In this document: positions 23,423 through 34,779 of the stretch, in pieces
Position numbering within the stretch: the stretch's first letter is position 1
Layout of the letters: each line of letters begins with the position of its first letter
Source of the DNA: Theropithecus gelada
Lineage: Eukaryota > Chordata > Mammalia > Primates > Cercopithecidae
Direction: 5' to 3'
DNA: 64,000 nt
Assembly: GCF_003255815.1 (NCBI RefSeq)
Contig: NC_037689.1
Coordinates: forward strand, 24,269,477-24,333,476
Notes under the pieces: model-generated
Told to the model about the DNA's origin: nothing
Seen by the model: only the letters and a program-made list of their open reading frames with translations
Databases searched by the model: none
Position numbers and translations under genes: made by a program

Positions 23423-23702
23423 AAAAAAGGTAATTTTAAGGGCAAAGAAGTGAGATGACTTGAGTAACGGTATTCCCCATGCATGGCTATTAACAAATGT
23501 TTCCTGACTGCCCACCTGGCGAAAACATCGAACAGGTAGAATGTGTGGTCCTAGGAGGTGACAAACTTCTATTTTAAATGAAATATTAGAAAACAGATTA
23601 GACATCCAAGTCAAAGGGGTGACAAATAAGGAATTTCATGGGAGTTCAGTGATTTTTTTTTTAAATGATGATTGTAAGTCTATTAGAAAGTAGCATATAA
23701 AA

Positions 23703-24060
23703 TTTGCTATGGTCTGAATGTTGCTATCTCCCCAAAATTTCTATTTTGATCTCCTCACTTCCAAGGTGATAGTGTTCAGACATGGGGCCTTTGGGAGGTG
23801 ATGAGGTCGTGAAGGTGGGGCCTCATGGATGGGATGAGTGCGCTTGTAAAAGGGGCCCCAGAGAGCTCCCTCACCCCTTCCACCATGTGAGGACACAGCC
23901 GGAAGGCTCCATCTAGGAACCAGGAAGTGGGTCCCCACCAGACACTGCATCTGCCACGTCTTTGCCCTGGACCTCCAGCCTCCAGGACTGTGAGCAATCA
24001 ATTCTCCAGTGTTGTTAGAGGGCTTGCTCCTCGGTCACCACAATAAACTGAACTCTCATT
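23703..24060 (+). mobile_element. MaLR-type LTR
   Basis: Contains GCTATGGTCTGAATG, GGGGCCTTTGGGAGGTGATG, 'CACCATGTGAGGACACAGCC' and 'CAGCCTCCAGGACTGTGAGC' in consensus order. This is a nearly complete ERVL-MaLR-class LTR, though the subfamily name is uncertain. Confidence 0.65.
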
Positions 24061-24084
24061 TTTCCCCGAAATTTCTGTGCCGCA

Positions 24085-24183
24085 AAGTGGTGGCGCTAGG
24101 AGGTGGAGTCTTTAAAAGGTGGTGTGGTCATGAGGGTGGAGCCTCACGAAGGGATCAGTGCTCTTATAAAAGAGACCCCAGGG
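24085..24183 (+). mobile_element. MaLR-type LTR fragment
   Basis: A second, partial copy of the middle of the preceding LTR (TAGGAGGTGGAGTC to TTATAAAAGAGACCCCA), directly followed by an Alu. Confidence 0.6.
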
Positions 24184-24480
24184 GCCGGGCGCAGCGGCTC
24201 ACACCTGGAACCCCAGCACTTCGGGAGGCCCGGGCGGGTGGATCACCTGAGGTCAGCAGTTGGAGACCAGCCTGGCCAACATGGCGAAACCCCTTCTCTT
24301 CTGAAAGTACAAAAATTAGCCAGGCGTGGTGGCACATGCTTGAAGTCCCAGCTACTTGGGAGGCTGAAGCAGGAGAATCGCTTGAACCTGAGAGATGGAG
24401 GTTGCAGTGAGCTGAGATCGTGCCATTGCACTCCAGCCTGGGCGACAAGAGCAAGACTGCGTTTCAAAAAAAAAAAAAAA
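24184..24480 (+). mobile_element. Alu SINE
   Basis: Complete Alu starting GGCCGGGCGCAGCGGC with a poly-A tail. Confidence 0.95.
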
Positions 24481-24544
24481 GCACATCGGCTCAGACTTAC
24501 TTTGCTGGAAAGCATACTAGAATGTGTCTCATCCCCCTTGTATG

Positions 24545-24830
24545 CCTTTTCCAAGAGCTGCTGTAGCAAGCTGTCACACACCAGGTGGCTTACAACTGGG
24601 ATTCATTCTGTCACAGTTTTGGAAGCAGAAGTCTGAAATCAAGGTGTGGGCAGGGTGAGTTCCTTCTGGAGGCTCTCGTGGTGGATCTGTTCCTTACCAC
24701 AGCCCCGAGCCTATTCCCGTGGCCTCAGGGGCTTCCCATACAGTGCACAGGACGGCCTCACCTCAGAGAGTGATCCAGACTCCAATGTCCACAGTGCTGA
24801 GGCTGAGAAACCCTGTATTAGCTTCAAATG
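24545..24830 (-). mobile_element. MaLR-type LTR fragment
   Basis: Antisense LTR words appear in order: CTGCTGTAGCAAGCTGTC, GAAGCAGAAGTCTGAAATC, 'TTCTGGAGGCTCTCGTGG' and CGTGGCCTCAGGGGC. Confidence 0.6.
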
Positions 24831-24949
24831 CACACACACTGTCTCTCTTTCACTCTGTCTCTCTCTTGCTCTCTTTCTGTCTCATGTATTGATCTAGCTG
24901 TCTGTTTCTCCGTAGTTGTCTACCTATATCCATCTGTCTGTCATCTACT

Positions 24950-25243
24950 TTTTCTTTTTCTTAGAGACAAGGTCTTGCCGTTTTGCCCCGGCCAGAGTGC
25001 CGTGGTGTGATCATAGCTCACTGCAGCATCAAATTCCTGGGCTCAAGCAATCCTTCTACCTCAGCCTCCCAAGTAGCTGTGACTATAGGTATGTACCACC
25101 ATTTCCTGCTAGTTTTTAAATTTTTTGTAGAGATGGGCTCTTGCTATGTTGCCCAGGTTAGTTTCAAATTCCTGGGCTCAAGCAATTCATTTGCCTTGGG
25201 CTCCCAATATGCTGGGATTACAGGTGTGAGCCATAGCACTTGG
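24950..25243 (-). mobile_element. Alu SINE, old copy
   Basis: Diverged reverse Alu (TTAGAGACAAGGTCTTGCC to GAGCCATAGCACTTGGCC). Confidence 0.9.
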
Positions 25244-25835
25244 CCTCTTATTTTATTTATTTATTTATTTATTTCTCTCTCTCTCTCTCTGTATCCATTC
25301 ATCCACGTATCCATATCTGTCTATATATCTATTCATATCTATCTATATATCTGCCTATGCATTTATCTATATCATCTATATATCTGTTCATCCATCTATA
25401 TTATCCATATCTATCATCTATATATCTATAGCTATATATCTAACTACCTATTCTTTCTATCTATATATCTATCCATTTTATCCATATCTATCATCTATAT
25501 ATCCATATCTATGTATCTACCTATCTATCCATTCATCTCTATCTATCTATCTATATCTATCTGTCTGTCTACTATCTGTCTGCCTACCTATCTGTCTGCC
25601 TATTCATCCATGTATCTACCTCTATCCATCATTTATCCATGAATCTACTTTCTATCAATATATCCATACATGTATCTATATCTATTTAGCAATCATCTGT
25701 CCATGTATCTATTTGGATCCACATATTGATATTTACCTATATATGCATTCATGTATCTATATCTGTCCATTCATTTATCTCTTTGTATCTCTACATTTAA
25801 TATACATTTGCACTTATATATGCTATGTCTCAAAC
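25244..25835. repeat. (ATCT)n-rich tetranucleotide array
   Basis: TTTA and CTCT runs grade into about 500 bp of ATCT, ATCC and TCTG variants. Ile/Tyr/Leu/Ser-rich frames over it are translated repeat. Confidence 0.93.
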
Positions 25836-25865
25836 ACGTGCACACTCACATATGCATGTGTGTCT

Positions 25866-25891
25866 GTATACACACACACACACACACACAT
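25866..25891. repeat. (CA)n microsatellite
   Basis: About 12 CA units. Confidence 0.9.
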
Positions 25892-26397
25892 TTTAGTGAA
25901 GGGGCACCCTGACTTGATTTGTACATATCTCAGTGGTGAGAGTCATCAGCAAGAAGCGGCCCCAGGCCCCAGGCTGATTGCACTCTTCTCAGGCCCCAGC
26001 CTGAGTCCCAAGCATCGCTGCAGAGGCTCACGGAAGAGTCCACCCAGCCAAGGCCACCCCTGGGACCTTCCCTCACTGGAGAAGCCTCATGCCTTTGGCT
26101 TCCATTTCTCTTCAAATGGCATAATAAACGCCCACGCTCCTGACATGGCCTCGGGATATAAAATTAGAGCCAGATTAAGCATGCTTGCTGGCCCTGTGGT
26201 GACCACTAAAAATGAGGTGTTTTCCTCTTCCCATCATTTCCATGCAGTGGTATTTGAAAAGGAAATGGTTTCCATTGCAAAACATTTTCTGTGACTTTTG
26301 GCTGCAATATTTTGCTTCTTATGCTCTTTTTTCTCATACTTTTCCTCCCCTGCCTACATTTTCTTTAAGTTTTTTCTGTACATTAAAAATATTCTTG
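25892..26397. other. Intergenic, no feature recognised
   Basis: Unique sequence between the microsatellite and an AluY. Confidence 0.5.
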
Positions 26398-26700
26398 GCC
26401 GGGCGCGGTGGCTCAAGCCTGTAATCCCAGCACTTTGGGAGGCCGAGGCGGGTGGATCACGAGGTCAGGAGATCGAGACTATCCTGGCTAACATGGTGAA
26501 ACCCCGTCTCTACTAAAAATACAAAAAATTAGCTGGGCACGGTGGCGGGCGCCTGTAGTCCCAGCTACTTGGGAGGCTGAGGCGGGAGAATGGCGTGAAC
26601 CCGGGAGGCGGAGCTTGCAGTGAGCCGAGATCACGCCACTGCACTCCAGCCTGGGAGACACAGTGAGACTCCGTCTCAAAAAAAAAAAAAAAAAAAAAAA
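26398..26700 (+). mobile_element. AluY-like SINE with target-site duplication
   Basis: Nearly consensus young Alu with GGCTCAAGCCTG. AAATATTCTT lies on both sides. Confidence 0.95.
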
Positions 26701-27249
26701 ATATTCTTTATATGTTAAGTATAAAGAATATTTCAAACACTCTTCTGTAAATTAAACAAATAAAGAAGCTGAATTTTCCAACAGTGACAGCATCACCACA
26801 GACAGACGAGAAAAAAAGTGATTTCTCCCAACAGAAAATGCTTACAGTAAGAAATTAAGCCCCATGTTTTTATGTGAAAACTCCCAGTTCAAAACTGTAC
26901 AAACATTGAAACCTCACGTGAAGAAAATTGTCCGCCAAATTCATCTCTATATTTTATTTGCTCTTCTTGAGGATAATTTGGAACACAATCAGTCCTCTGC
27001 CAGAATAATGTTTTATTTATTTCTGTATTTATCTATTCTTACTCCCTTTATTCCAAAAATCATGTGAGAAGGCTTTCAGACAAAATGGCTTTAGTTTGAC
27101 TTTTAGAACGGCAACATTCTAGGAGTCAGAGCCAGAAATCAATGCCTTTTATAGTTATCTGTTTTCAAGAGATGAATTTTCCTGGCGCAACAGTACTAGA
27201 AGATAGAACCCCAGTTGAACGGGCTTTTTATTCTTAGTCCTGTGACTTT
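26701..27249. other. Intergenic, AT-rich, no feature recognised
   Basis: Unique sequence without gene structure. Confidence 0.5.
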
Positions 27250-27552
27250 CTTTCTTTCTTTTTTTTTGTTTGAGATGGAGTCTCGCTCTGTCACCCAGAC
27301 TGGAGTGTAGAGGCATGATCTCGGCTCACTGTAACCTCCACCTCTCAGGTTCAAGCGGTTCTCCTGCCTCAGCCTCCTGAGTAACTGGGATTACAGGTGC
27401 ATGCCACAATGCCTGGCTAATTTTTCTATTTTTAGTAGAGACAGGGTTTCACCGTGTTGGCCAGGCGGGTCTCGAACTCCTGACCTTGTGATCCGCCTGC
27501 CACGGCCTCCCAAAGTGCTGGGATTACAGGCGTAAGCCACCGCGCCCGGCCC
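27250..27552 (-). mobile_element. Alu SINE
   Basis: Reverse Alu with a TTTC-rich tail. An imperfect flanking repeat of CCTGTGACTTTC / CCTATGACTTTC is present. Confidence 0.95.
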
Positions 27553-27769
27553 TGTCCTATGACTTTCAAGGAGGGACAGCCCTTGACATGTGGCCTGGCA
27601 CATGTAATTTTTGTGCTGAATCAGTATCCCTGGACTATAGTCCTCTTTTCACCCTTCCATATCCACTTTCTGCCCTGGGAGTTGATTTTTAGAGACTGTA
27701 TCAGAGGGACTCAGGCCTGTGAGTTTCTAAATGGTGTTGGCCAATCTGGGGGACTGATATTTGACAGTA

Positions 27770-28085
27770 AAACCTGTATTGGGGTGAGCGGTGGCCCCTC
27801 CAAACTCCTGTCTCCTAGGGAGTTCAGAATGAGACCCTATGTGGAAATAGGGTCTTTGTAGATGCATTTGTTAAGATGAATGAGGGTGAGCCCTACATCC
27901 AATGACAGGCAGCCTTCTAAGAGACGAAGAAGAGACACAGACAGAGACACAGAGGAGAAGGTCACGTGGAGATGGAGGCAGAGACTGAGGTAAGATGGCC
28001 ACAAGGCCAGGGACTCCTGGAGCCACAAGGGGCTGGGAGAGGCAAAAAGGAGCCTCCGTTGGAGCCTCTGGAAGCAACTGGATAC
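27770..28085 (+). mobile_element. MaLR-type LTR, copy A of a local cluster
   Basis: 'GGAAATAGGGTCTTTGTAGA', AGACACAGACAGAGACAC, 'GTGGAGATGGAGGCAGAG' and GGGCTGGGAGAGGC appear in MLT1 LTR order. Confidence 0.65.
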
Positions 28086-28094
28086 AACTGTAGT

Positions 28095-28720
28095 GGACCG
28101 TGCGGTGGTCCTCCTAAAAGATACGTCCACGTCCTCATCCCCAGAATCTGCGAATGGGAACTTATTTGGAAAAGGGGTCTTTGCAGATGTAATTCAGTTA
28201 AGAATCTCAAGATGAGGGCCAGGCACGGTGGCTCTCGCCTGTCATCCCAGCACTTTGGGAGGCTGAGGCGGGTGGATCACCTGAGGTCAGGAGTTTGAGA
28301 CCAGCCTAGCCAACGTGGCAAAACCCTGTCTCTACTAAAAGTACAAAAATTAGCTGGGCGTGGTGGCAGGCGCCTGTAGTCCCAGCTGCTTGGGAGGCTG
28401 AGGCAGGAGAATTGCTTGAACCCGGGAGGCGGAGGTTGCTTTGAGCCAAGATCGCACCACTGCACTCCAGCCTCGGCGACAGAGCGAGACTCCATCTCGA
28501 AACAATAACAACAACAGCAACAAATCAAGATGAGATCATCATGGCATAGGGTGGACCCTCCACTCAATGACAGGTACCTTTGTAAGAGACAGAAGAGGAG
28601 ACACAGACACAGAGGAGAAGGCCAAGTGGAGATGGAGGCAGAGACTGGAGAGATGCGGCCACAAGCCCAGGGATGCCTGGAGCCCCCAGGAGCTGGGAGA
28701 GGGAGAACAGATTTTCCTGC
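28095..28720 (+). mobile_element. MaLR-type LTR, copy B, split by an Alu
   Basis: The left piece ends at about 28,217 (TTTGCAGATGTAATTCAGTT). The right piece resumes at about 28,523 and carries GAGGAGAAGGCC, CACAAGCCCAGGGA and CTGGAGCCCCCAGGAGCTGG, very close to copy C. Confidence 0.65.
28218..28522 (+). mobile_element. Alu SINE inside LTR copy B
   Basis: Complete Alu with an AACAACAGCAACA tail. TCAAGATGAG flanks it. Confidence 0.95.
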
Positions 28721-28721
28721 A

Positions 28722-28918
28722 GGGAGGTCATGTCTGTGTCCCACTATCTTCTTCTTATAAGGCCACTAATCATATGAGATTAGGACCCACCGTAATGACT
28801 TTGTTTTATATTAATGACCTTTTTAAAGAACATATCTCCAAACACAGTGACACCCTGCAGTCCTGGGAGTTAGGATGTCAATTGATCAATTTAGAGGACA
28901 GAATTCAGCTCACAACAG
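28722..28918 (-). mobile_element. MaLR-type LTR fragment, inverted
   Basis: TCTTCTTATAAGGCCACTAATC, GATTAGGACCCACC and GTTAGGATGTCAATTG resemble an antisense MaLR LTR lying between copies B and C. Confidence 0.5.
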
Positions 28919-29575
28919 TCTTTGCAGTTGAGGTCACTAGGGTGGGCCCTGATTTGGTGACTGCTGTGTTTATAACAAGAGGAGAAGAAGACGGACACGG
29001 AGGAGAAGGCCAGGTGGAGATGGAGGCAGGGACTGGAGTGATGCGCCCACAAGCCCAGGGACGCCTGGAGCCCCCAGGAGCTGGGAAGAGCAGGGGGGAT
29101 CCTCCCCTAGAGCCTCCAGAGGGAGCACAGCCCTGCCCACCCCTTGATCTCAGACTGCTGCTCTCCAGAACTGGGAGAGAATAAATTCCTGTTGTTGTTT
29201 TGTTTTGTGTTTGAGACAGAGTCTTGCTCTGTTGTTCAGGCTGCAGTACAGTGGTGCAATCTCGGCTCAAGACAACCTCTGCCTCCTGGGTTCAAGTGAC
29301 CCTCCTGCCTCAGCCTCCCAAGTAGCTGGGATGACAGGTGTGCACCACCGCACCTGGCTAATTTTTGTATTTTTAGTAGAGACGGGTTTTGTCGTGTTGG
29401 CCAGGCTGGTCTCAAACTCCTGACCTCAGGTGATCCGCTCACCTCGACCTCCCAGAGGGCTGGGGTGACAGGCGTGGGCCACTGTGCCCCATCAGGTCCT
29501 GTTGTTTTATACCACTGTTTGTGGTCATTTGTTAAGCCACTCCCAGGAATCTCATTCATACCCTCTAGTCTCCTC
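28919..29575 (+). mobile_element. MaLR-type LTR, copy C, split by an Alu
   Basis: From GGTGGGCCCTGATTTGG through GAGAGAATAAATTCCTGTTG. After the Alu it resumes with ACCACTGTTTGTGGTCATTTG, the usual 3' end of this LTR class. Confidence 0.65.
29190..29494 (-). mobile_element. Alu SINE inside LTR copy C
   Basis: Reverse Alu. TCCTGTTGTTTT lies on both sides as a target-site duplication. Confidence 0.95.
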
Positions 29576-29961
29576 TGAGTCCCTCAGGCAGCAGCACACC
29601 CCTCCAACGGCTACAGCACCTGATCATGAGCCCAGGCTCCCCACGTCACCCAGCTCAGCTCTCTATGGCCCCGAGGCCCAGCACAGAAACTCCTGACCAC
29701 GGCTCTTCCCACCACTGCCTGCCTGGACACTGACTGATAGAATGCTGCCCTCCCTGTCATCTCAGTGATCCCTTCTCCTTCCCAGGGCTCTCTTCCTTCC
29801 TGCCTTTGCTCACACATCCCCTGGTGTGTGACAGATTGTTTTTTTCAATAGTTTTGGGGGTAAAGGTGGTTTTTGGTTACATGGATAAATTCTTTAGTGG
29901 TGATTTTTGAGACTAGTATACCTGTCACCTGAACAATGTACACTGTATCCAATATGTAGTT

Positions 29962-30269
29962 GTTGTTGTTTGTTTGTCTGTGTTTTGAAACTGAGTCTCA
30001 CTCTGTTGCCCGGACTGGAGTGCAGTGACGTGATCTCGGCTTACTGCAAACTCCACCTCCCAGGTTCTAGTGATTCTCCTGGCTCAGCCTCCCAAGTAGC
30101 TGGCACTACAGGCGCGTGCCACCACGCCCAGCTAATTTTGGGATTTTTAGTACAAATGAGGTTTCACCATGTTGGCCAGGCTGGTCTCGAACTCCTGACC
30201 TCAGATGATCCACCTGCCTCAGCCTCCCAAAGTGCTTGGATTACAGGCGTGAGCCACCATGCTTGGCCT
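29962..30269 (-). mobile_element. Alu SINE inserted in L1
   Basis: Reverse Alu flanked by AATATGTAGT on both sides. Confidence 0.95.
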
Positions 30270-30441
30270 GAATATGTAGTCTTTTATTTTCACCTCCTTT
30301 CCATCCTCACCCCCGAGTCCCCAAGTTCCATAATATTCTTGTGCATTTGCATTCTCATAGCTTAGCTCCTACTTACAGATGAGAACATACGATATTTGGT
30401 TTTCCATTCCTGAGTTACTTCACTTAGAATAATGGCCTCCA

Positions 30442-30757
30442 GGGCCAAGCGTGGTGGCTCACACCTGTAATGCCAGCGCTTTGGGAGGCCAAGGCGGGCG
30501 GATCACCTAAGGTCGGGAGTTTGAGACCAGCCTGACCAACATGGTGAAACCCCGTCTCTACTAGAAATACAAAAAAATTAGCTGGGTGTGGTGGCACATG
30601 CCTGTAATCCCAGCTACTCGGGAGGCTGAGGCAGGAGAATCACTTGAACCTGGGAGGCAGAGGTTGCAGTGAGCCAAGATTGCACCATTGCACTCCAGCC
30701 TGGGCGACAAGAGCAACACTCCATCTCAAAAATAAATAAATAAACAAATAAAATAAT
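30442..30757 (+). mobile_element. Alu SINE inserted in L1
   Basis: Forward Alu with an AAATAAAT tail, flanked by AATAATGGCCTCCAG on both sides. Confidence 0.96.
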
Positions 30758-31254
30758 AATGGCCTCCAGCTTCATCCAAGTTGCTGCAAAAGACATTATT
30801 CCATTCCTTTTTATGGCTGAGTAGTATTCCATGGTGTATGTATACTACATTTTGTTTATGCACGGATTGGTTGATGGGCACTTAGATTGCTTCCCTATCT
30901 TTGCAGTTGTGGATTGTGCTGCTATAAATGTGTGTGCAAGTGTCTTTTTCCTATAATGACTTTTTTCCCCCACTGAGTAAATACCCAGTAGTGAGACGGC
31001 TTCCCCGAAAGGTAGTTCTACTCTTAGTTCTTCAAGGAGTCTCCACACGGTTTTTCAGAGTGGTTGTGCTAGTTTACATTCCCGCCAGCAGTGGAAAAGT
31101 GTTCCATAGGATGGTTTTGATGGGGCCATTTTACATCTACTCTGGTTTGTTTGGCCCAATAAACAAACCAGAACTAATCCCTCAAAATAACCCAAGGGAA
31201 TCTAAATTCTTCTTCCTTCTCATGAATTCCTGGAACTATCACACAGCTTTTTGT

Positions 31255-31575
31255 TTTTGTTTTTTGTTGTTGTTGTTTGTTTGTTTGTTTTTGAGATGGA
31301 GTCTTGCTCCATCACCCAGGCTGGAATGCAATGGCATGATCTCGGCTCACTGCAACCTCCACCTCCTGGGTTCAAGCGATTCTTCCTGCCTCAGCCTCCC
31401 AAGTAGCTGGGATTACAGGCACCCGCCACCACATCTGGCTAATTTTTGTATTTTTAGTAGAGACGGGGTTTCACCGTGTTGGCCAGACTGGTCTCGAACT
31501 CATCACTTCAGGTGATCCACCCACCTTGGCCTCCCAAAGTGCTGGGATTACAGGCATGAGCCACCGTGCCCGGCC
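31255..31575 (-). mobile_element. Alu SINE
   Basis: Reverse Alu with a (TTG/TTTG)n tail. CACAGCTTTTT flanks it. Confidence 0.95.
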
Positions 31576-32168
31576 CTAGCACAGCTTTTTATCACTATGT
31601 GTGCATGGAGCAACAAGACCCTTCAGCATTGACCTGCAAGCACTCCTTCAGCCCTCAAGTTGGAAGACGTTGCAACATGACTCTATGAAACAATTGCTGG
31701 GTATTTCTCCCAGAATCCAGCATAGAGCTGACCATTCATTAATATTTCTGGATTGGCTGATAAATATTCCTCTGTAATGCTTTATGTATATTGGAGTTGA
31801 TGAAGATGTGTTGACTTAAAGCTATTAAACTTGGGACAACCGATTGATGTCTGTAGTCTTGTTATCAGAAGTGCACTGGTGTTGGTGACCCGGCTTTGAT
31901 ATTGCACTCCAATCCTAATAGAAAATGAAGCTGGGTTAAGGGCAAATGAAACTCTAGGTGGGGGTCTTGCATCCTTGCATCTTCCTTAGACTCTTTAATT
32001 ACCTCAAAAGGAAATTTAAAGAAAAAATATCAAATTACAATTTGTAAACATTATGCAGAAAACTAATTTGGAAAAATGGTACATTTTACCACGTCTTGTT
32101 ATATTTCAAAATCTAAATTTGCTTGGATGTCATGAAATAATCCTGTCTGGAACCAAAAACTTTCCCAT
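31576..32168. other. Intergenic, no feature recognised
   Basis: Unique AT-rich sequence without gene structure. Confidence 0.5.
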
Positions 32169-32471
32169 CTTTTTTATTTATTTATTTTTGAGATGGAGTC
32201 TCACTGTGTCAGCTGGGCTGGAGTGCAGTGGTGCGATCGCAGCTCACTGCAACCTCTGCCTCCCAGGTTCAAGCGATTCTCCTGCCTCAGCCTCCCAAGT
32301 GGCTGAGATTACAGGCACCTGCTACCACCCCCAGCTAATTTTTGTATTTTTAGTAGAGATGGGGTTTCACCATGTTGGCCAGGCTGGTCTTGAACTCCTG
32401 ACCTCAAATGACCCACCTGTCTCGCCCTCCCAAAGTGCTGGGATTATAGGTGTGAGCCACCACACCCAGCC
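32169..32471 (-). mobile_element. Alu SINE
   Basis: Reverse Alu from TTTATTTATTTTTGAGATGG to GCCACCACACCCAGCC. Confidence 0.95.
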
Positions 32472-32833
32472 CCGTGTTTATCTTTGAAGTTGACTTAACA
32501 TCATTCCTTGTTAAGGAGAGGTAGTTTTATTACATTGAGCAACAAATCTGTTGGCTTCTTTGAAATCAGGCTTAAGCATTAACTAGAACCCATGATGGGG
32601 TTAAAGTGATGGATGCATAAACACACACACTTACACAGACATGCGGGCACACCTGCACACACACATCAATTAAAATTCAGTTCACTGATTTGCTGGTGAC
32701 AAGAACCTGCAAACAGAATGTGCAGGTGTACTGATCTGACCTTGGAAGAGAGATAAAGGTTCAAAGATGAGCTCTTTTAATTTCAAGATATGAATCAACT
32801 GCCTTGGATTCATTTCCTTGTTTTTTTTTTTTT

Positions 32834-33060
32834 AATATTAGGGATGTCAATGACTTCCTCATAAGATTATCAGGAGAGATAGATGGCATAAAGTGTATTA
32901 TAAATGTGATGGTTCTTACTGCCTGTTTAAGGTTCTAGTGCAATAGAATATTAGGGATGTCAATAGCTTCTCATAAGATGATGAGGAGACATAGATGGCA
33001 TAAAGTGTATTATAAATGTGGTGGTTCTTACTGCCTGCTTCAGGTTTTAGTGCAATAAAA
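32834..33060. repeat. Tandem duplication, two 113-bp copies
   Basis: Copy 1 (32,834-32,946) and copy 2 (32,947 to about 33,058) both run from AATATTAGGGATGTCAAT to AGTGCAATA, sharing 'GGCATAAAGTGTATTATAAA'. They differ at roughly ten positions, so the event is not recent. Confidence 0.93.
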
Positions 33061-33440
33061 TATGAGAAATACATGGCTTATAATTCAAGCAGCTATTAAT
33101 GTGATCCTGTTGGATTTTTGCTGCCCATATATGGCCAACCAAGACCGAACAAAGGATATTCTTTAAATGTTGGAAGAATCTGCAAACCACAGACTAGCCA
33201 GTTTGGTGTTAATCACCAGAAGATGATTAAGCATGGAAATCAAAGCCAGAGAAACAGTTTATGGTCATGAACTGAACATGTGTGTGTACCTCCCCTTTCT
33301 CCAACCCCAAAAAGGATGGCAAAGCCCTTGAGGATGCTTTATCTTGTGTCCCTCAAGGTGCCTAGCAAAGCGTTGAAAACTCGGCAAATTCTCAGTAGTG
33401 TCTGTGTTGGAATGGGGATGTGGGGACGTTGAGAAGCTCG
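33061..33440. other. Intergenic, no feature recognised
   Basis: Unique sequence. Confidence 0.45.
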
Positions 33441-33770
33441 TTAGGTAAACAGTGATTAACTTTTGCAGCATGACAAACCATTCCAAAACGTGGTGCTTTA
33501 AAACAACACCCATTTAGTTCATTCCCGATTCTGTGGCTCAGCTATTTGGGTTTGGCTCAGCGAGGCAGCTCTGGGGTCAGTTGGATTCGCTTATGAGTCA
33601 GTGCTCAGCTGCCGGGTGGCCAGGAGCAGGCTGGTTTTGATGACTCAGCTGGGGCAGCTTCGTTTAGCTCCAAGTGGTCTCTCAGCCTTCACTGAGGCAG
33701 CTCAGGCTTATGGATTTGGCAGCCAGGAAGGCTTCCGAGCCAGGGAGCTAAGGTGTGAACAGCCTCTAAA
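33441..33770. repeat. Ancient interspersed repeat, family uncertain
   Basis: ACAAACCATTCCAAAACGTGG, TTTAAAACAACACCCATTTA and GATTCTGTGGCTCAG are words of a common old mammalian repeat that I recognise but cannot name with certainty. Confidence 0.45.
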
Positions 33771-33799
33771 AGCTCAAGTGCAGAAATTTTTAAAAAATA

Positions 33800-34092
33800 C
33801 TTATTTATTTGTTTTTAGAGACCAGATCTCACTCTGTCACCCGGGCTGGAGTGCAGAGGCACAATCATACCTCACCGTAACTTTGAACTCCTAGGCTCAA
33901 GTGATCATCCCACCTCAGCCTCCCAAGTAACTGAGACTCCAGGTGTGCACCACTATATCCTGCTAATTTTTTTTTTTTTTTGTTAGAGAGATAGGGTGTC
34001 ATTGTGTTGCCCAGGTTGGTCTCAAACTTCTGGCCACAAGAGATCCTCCCCCTTAGACTCCACAAGTGCTGGGTTTACAGGAGTGAACCACT
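33800..34092 (-). mobile_element. Alu SINE, old copy
   Basis: Diverged reverse Alu (TTTTTAGAGACCAGATCTC to GGAGTGAACCACTGAGAGC). Confidence 0.85.
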
Positions 34093-34127
34093 GAGAGCAC
34101 AATAATGTCGATCTGTTTTCACTGTAT

Positions 34128-34192
34128 TCCACGCAGGGATTACGATTCGAGATGAGATTTGAGTGGGAGCAGAGAGCCAAACCATATCAACT
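34128..34192 (-). mobile_element. THE1/MST-type LTR end fragment
   Basis: GATTACGATTCGAGATGAGATT and GAGCCAAACCATATCA match the terminal segment of an antisense THE1/MST MaLR LTR. Confidence 0.6.
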
Positions 34193-34309
34193 TGGTAAGG
34201 CATACGAGGTTCATCCCCACCTGATCCCAGACTACCTACCCACCCTCACCTCCCAACTCTCCTCCTACTCATTAAGGTCATAATTTTTTCCCTCAATGTC
34301 TGTGTTTTT

Positions 34310-34690
34310 GCTGATGTATGTATGCTCTCTGGAATGGATGCCTGTACATTTTCTATCTGGAAGACTCCTACACATGCTACACAACCCAGCTTAAATGCAG
34401 TCTCATTCGCGAAACATTTCTCAACCAGCATGGCCTCCGTTTTTCTCCTTTTTCCTGGCACAGCACTGTGTGTCCATCATCTGTAGACTATATCACGTTG
34501 TGTGAGATAAATTGTTATTTTTGGTGGTGTCGTTGTTGTGCTGTTCTGTTTTCTTTTTTGCTCTCCCTCAATAGAACAATTGGGCTATTTGATGAAAGAA
34601 AAAGGACTTACTCACCTTGGCATGCTTTGCATGTAGGAGACAATCTGTAACACTCTATTTGCTAAGTCAATGTTTATTGGATAAATAAAC
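34310..34690 (+). mobile_element. L2-like LINE fragment
   Basis: GAAGACTCCTACACATGC, CAACCCAGCTTAAATGCAG and CACAGCACTGTGTGTCCATC follow the L2 3' region with heavy divergence. Confidence 0.45.
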
Positions 34691-34779
34691 ATAATTTTCA
34701 CGTTATTACATTACAGTGCTTAAATGTGCTTGCGTTAGCTCTGTAGCTGCAATGATGCACATATTGTTGTTGGAAGAGA

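Larger units (their letters stand above)
29826..31112 (-). mobile_element. L1 LINE 3' fragment with two nested Alus
   Basis: Antisense L1 words run in order on both sides of two Alus: 'AAGGTGGTTTTTGGTTACAT', 'TACAGATGAGAACATACGAT', 'GAGTAGTATTCCATGGTGTA' and TTACATTCCCGCCAGCAGTG. They cover the 3' UTR and the end of ORF2. The frame is broken and not coding. Confidence 0.92.

Noticed and set aside
25713..26294. 193-codon frame beginning in the ATCT array
   Set aside because: It starts in simple repeat and ends in unique sequence with no coding signature.
29826..31112. Possible active L1
   Set aside because: Only the 3' end remains, split by two Alus, with no intact ORF1 or ORF2.
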